Source: Bacteroidetes bacterium QS_8_64_10
Lineage (GTDB): Bacteria > Bacteroidota > Rhodothermia > Rhodothermales > Salinibacteraceae
Direction: 5' to 3'
DNA: 7,351 nucleotides
Assembly (NCBI GenBank): GCA_003022505.1
Contig: PXTQ01000055.1
Location: 2,760-10,110, forward strand
The notes beneath the pieces are model-generated. The model had not been told where the DNA came from, ran no database searches, and saw only the letters and a program-made list of their open reading frames with translations. Made by a program: the position numbers and the translations under genes. Below, piece by piece: positions 5,257 through 7,351 of this stretch (position 1 is the stretch's first letter; each line of letters opens with the position of its first letter).

Positions 5257-6684
5257 TTGAAGCAACGAATCTACATCGTAGACGACGAGCCGAAGATCGG
5301 TGACCTGTTTGCCAAGACGCTTAACCGCGACGGCTACGACGCCCGCGCCTTCGTGAGTCCCAACACGATGCTCGAACAGGTGGAGGACGAGGAGCCGCCG
5401 CACCTCATCCTCACCGACCTGATGATGCCGTCGATGAACGGCATCGAGCTGATGGAGCATCTGGAAGAGGAAGGGCTGCAGGTGCCCGTCATCGTAATGA
5501 CGGCGCACTCCTCGGTGCAGAACGCGGTGGAGGCGATGCAGATGGGCGCGTTCCACTACCTTCAGAAGCCCGTCAATCTGGAGGAAATGCGCTCGCTCAT
5601 CGAAAAGGCGCTCGCGCTCTATGAGGAGGAAGAAGAGCGGGAGGAGCCGGACAAGCCGACGCCCGTCGAGAGCGCGAAGCCGTCGTCGGAGTTTCCGATT
5701 AGCGGCATCCTGGGCGAGAGCGAGGCCATCGAGGAGGTGCGCGGCACCATCGAGACGCTAACGGGCGTGCCCAACACGGTGGTGCTCTTGCGCGGGGAGA
5801 CGGGCACGGGCAAGAACCTGGTGGCGAAGACGATCCACCACAACTCGACCTACAACGCGGGGCGCTTCATGGAAATCAATTGCGCGGCGCTCCCGGAAAA
5901 CCTGTTGGAAGCCGAGCTGTTTGGCTACGAGGAGGGGGCATTCACCGACGCGCGCGAGTCGAAGCAGGGCCTCTTGGAAGCAGCGGACGGCGGCACGCTG
6001 TTTCTGGACGAAATCGATTCGATGCCCGTGCCGCTTCAGGCCAAGCTGCTCTCGTTTCTGGAAAGCCGCACGTTCCGTCGTCTCGGCGGCGTCGACGAGA
6101 TCCGCGTCACCACGCGCGTCTTATGCGCCACCAACTCCGATCTCGAACAGCTGGTGGCGGAGAAGGAGTTCCGCAAGGATCTGTTCTATCGGATCAACGT
6201 CGTGAACCTACACCTGCCGCCGCTCCGCAAGATGGGCGAAGATTTGTTCGTGATCGCCCGCTCGCTTGTGGAGGAGTTCAACGAAGAGCTGCGCCGCGAT
6301 GTGGAGGGCTTTACGGAGGCGGCGCGCGAGAAGCTGGCCGAGCACGCGTGGCCGGGCAACGTGCGGGAGCTGCGCAACGTGCTGGAGCGCGCCATGATCT
6401 TCAGCGAGACGCCGGAAATCGAGGTGGGCGACCTGGTGCTGGCCCCGCGCGATCAGCTGACCGACGGCGCGGCGACAGGGGGACGGGGCAGCTTCAGCTT
6501 TCCCGCCGAGCACACCCTGGAGGAGCTGGAGCAGGCCTACATCCTGCACACGCTCAACCACTCCGACGCCAGCTACGCCGACGTGGCCGAGATGCTGGGC
6601 ATCTCCAAGAAGACGCTCTGGGAACCCCGAGGCAGGCGGCGAGCCGTTCGAGACGGGGGCGGTCTGGACCCGTCCCCGCGATGA
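5257..6684 (+). CDS. NtrC-family sigma-54-dependent response regulator (receiver, AAA+, Fis-type HTH)
   Basis: This cytoplasmic two-component regulator would activate RNA polymerase with sigma-54 when phosphorylated. The receiver domain (about 3-120) has D9/D10, phospho-acceptor D54 (ILTDLMMP), T82 and K104. An acidic linker (about 123-137) precedes the AAA+ domain (about 150-385). That domain has Walker A RGETGTGKNLVA (179-190), a sigma-54-contact loop reading GAFTDA (227-232) instead of the usual GAFTGA, Walker B GGTLFLDEID (245-254), and the sensor-2 motif WPGNVREL (365-372). A Fis-type helix-turn-helix starts near 420 and runs EMLGISKKTLWE to 456. After this, where relatives usually have basic residues ending near a YG pair, the frame gives PRGRRRAV and a glycine-rich tail, so a late frameshift or replaced end is possible. 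The start is TTG 5257, giving a normal receiver N-terminus with no good alternative seen. No partner kinase lies in the window. Confidence 0.92.
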   Translation: MKQRIYIVDDEPKIGDLFAKTLNRDGYDARAFVSPNTMLEQVEDEEPPHLILTDLMMPSMNGIELMEHLEEEGLQVPVIVMTAHSSVQNAVEAMQMGAFHYLQKPVNLEEMRSLIEKALALYEEEEEREEPDKPTPVESAKPSSEFPISGILGESEAIEEVRGTIETLTGVPNTVVLLRGETGTGKNLVAKTIHHNSTYNAGRFMEINCAALPENLLEAELFGYEEGAFTDARESKQGLLEAADGGTLFLDEIDSMPVPLQAKLLSFLESRTFRRLGGVDEIRVTTRVLCATNSDLEQLVAEKEFRKDLFYRINVVNLHLPPLRKMGEDLFVIARSLVEEFNEELRRDVEGFTEAAREKLAEHAWPGNVRELRNVLERAMIFSETPEIEVGDLVLAPRDQLTDGAATGGRGSFSFPAEHTLEELEQAYILHTLNHSDASYADVAEMLGISKKTLWEPRGRRRAVRDGGGLDPSPR

Positions 6685-6742
6685 CGTACGCCACGTCGGG
6701 GCAGGTCTGTCACGTCGGGCACGGCTTCCCAGCCGGAAGCGC

Positions 6743-6846
6743 AGACGTGCAGACTTGATGGACGTGAAAGACTTGAAGGACGTGCGACCTTCTGCGTGCG
6801 ATTTCTTCGACCCACACACCCAAACACTTGAACACCCAGACCCCCG
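6743..6846 (+). repeat. Iterated-word element between the regulator and the polA start
   Basis: The left half alternates 9-base words: AGACTTGAT (6751), GGACGTGAA (6760), AGACTTGAA (6769) and GGACGTGCG (6778), so an 18-base unit occurs twice (6752-6769 and 6770-6787, 15 of 18 identical). The right half is A/C-rich with exact 8-base steps: CACACCCA (6815), AACACTTG (6823), AACACCCA (6831) and GACCCCCG (6839), ending directly at the ATG 6847. The halves are only weakly complementary. No Shine-Dalgarno precedes the ATG. Confidence 0.6.
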
Positions 6847-7038
6847 ATGCCCGAAAAGCCCGACGACAACACGCTGTACCTGCTCGACGCGATGGCGCTC
6901 GCCTACCGGGCCCATTACATTTTCATCAGCCGCCCGCTCATCAACTCCGACGGGCAGAACACCTCCGCCGCCTACGGCTTCACGAACTCGCTGCTGAAGC
7001 TGATTGAGGAGCACGGCATGGAGCATCTGGCCGTCGTG
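6847..7038 (+). pseudogene. polA: DNA polymerase I, N-terminal fragment (5'-3' exonuclease start), fused in frame to the next feature
   Basis: The first ~64 codons match the start of the 5'-3' exonuclease (FEN-like) domain of DNA polymerase I, which removes primers and nicked strands during repair and lagging-strand maturation. The signature is LYLLDAMALAYRAHY with metal-ligand D14, then PLINSDGQNTSAAYGFTNSLLKL and EEHGMEHLAVV. A real PolA would continue with FDA and several more acidic metal ligands. Here the frame instead passes without a stop into glycosyltransferase sequence at about 7030-7040, so the nuclease cannot be complete. The ATG at 6847 sits where PolA normally starts, right after an A/C-rich leader, so the 5' end looks genuine. 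Either an in-frame deletion or insertion removed the rest of the gene, or this is an assembly join near the end of a contig. The exact boundary cannot be set because both sides could share GTCGTG. Confidence 0.8.
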
Positions 7039-7351
7039 GCTCCGGAGCAGCCGAACGCAGCGTCGGTTGATCGCACCGTTCCGTTCTCGATTCACCGATT
7101 GCCGGGCCGCTCGGACCTCCTTCTGCTCTCTCTCCTGCCCGCGCTGCCGGCCTGCGTTTGGCGGTTTCGTCCGCACGTCGTCTTCCACGCGCAGTGGCAG
7201 ACGGTGGGGGCCTCAATTCTGGCTCAATCCCTGTTCGGCTGGCCCCGCCGCATCGTGTGTGCGGCCCACGGCCGCGAGTTGCTGTTCAATCCGGCCACCA
7301 GGTATCCGGGACTCGGCGCGGCGTACGACCGCCTGCGGCAGATCCTTCTCC
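7033..7351 (+). CDS. GT4-type glycosyltransferase, interior N-domain fragment (start replaced, end outside window)
   Basis: From about 7033 the open frame encodes part of the N-terminal Rossmann domain of a GT-B, family-4-like glycosyltransferase, an enzyme class that moves sugars from nucleotide donors onto lipids, glycans or small molecules. Visible are APEQP, then TVPFSIHRLPG, the helix LLLLSLLPALPA, RFRPHVVFHAQWQTVGASILA (the usual PDVVH-type strand and helix), GWPRRIVCAAHGRELLFNP (the VHGxE-like loop) and YPGLGAAYDRLRQILL. The expected first ~40-45 residues, including the glycine-rich loop after strand one, are missing and replaced by the PolA start. The frame runs on past 7351, so length, donor and C-terminal nucleotide-binding motif are unknown. 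Read as one protein with the polA part it has 168 residues in the window. A natural fusion of this kind would be very odd. Confidence 0.75.

Noticed and set aside
5880..6758. A 292-codon frame overlapping the response regulator
   Set aside because: It is a shifted reading of the regulator, rich in glycine and arginine, with no motifs. The regulator frame carries all the domain signatures.
6980..7216. Minus-strand frame opposite the glycosyltransferase fragment
   Set aside because: The plus-strand frame shows clear GT4 motifs. The minus frame is arginine- and proline-rich without recognisable features.

Overview
The window is a GC-rich bacterial chromosomal segment. It suggests a member of the Bacteroidota or Rhodothermota (Salinibacter/Rhodothermus-like), though this is an inference. 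Clues are the high GC, starts with almost no Shine-Dalgarno sequence but A/C-rich leaders, one Bacteroidota-type promoter match (TTTG, 19 nt, TANNTTTG), and a polA N-terminus of the kind I recall from Rhodothermales. It looks like housekeeping chromosome or a metagenome contig. I see no insertion sequence, CRISPR array or phage gene.

Layout. Bases 1-563 hold the 3' part of queA (queuosine tRNA modification). ispD (602-1291) and ispF (1374-1844) follow on the same strand and encode two non-consecutive steps of the MEP isoprenoid pathway. Next come a DedA-family membrane protein (1941-2564) and tRNA-Thr(UGU) (2707-2779). A BtuF-like substrate-binding lipoprotein lies on the minus strand (2977-about 3927). 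It shares a divergent promoter region with a diacylglycerol-kinase-family lipid kinase (4128-5051). An NtrC-type response regulator follows (5257-6684) with an odd C-terminus. Last is an open frame running off the end (6847-7351) that joins the first ~64 codons of DNA polymerase I to the interior of a GT4 glycosyltransferase.

Functional links. MEP enzymes supply the isoprenoid chain of undecaprenyl phosphate, and DedA proteins have been linked to recycling of that carrier. The lipid kinase also acts on membrane lipids, so ispD, ispF, dedA and the kinase form a loose membrane-lipid theme. The regulator has no partner kinase here, and the binding protein has no permease or ATPase here.

The most unusual signal is in the gaps. 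Several intergenic stretches are built from a short word repeated every ~8-9 bp. Typically a G/T-rich half is followed by an A/C-rich, roughly inverted half that ends exactly at a start codon or tRNA 5' end. The word differs at each locus but the spacing and bipartite layout recur (about 1289-1372, 1838-1935, 2591-2705, 6743-6846, and a variant at 5061-5138). The clearest case (1838-1935) has six G[C/T]GTT words followed by six AACNC words in mirrored register.
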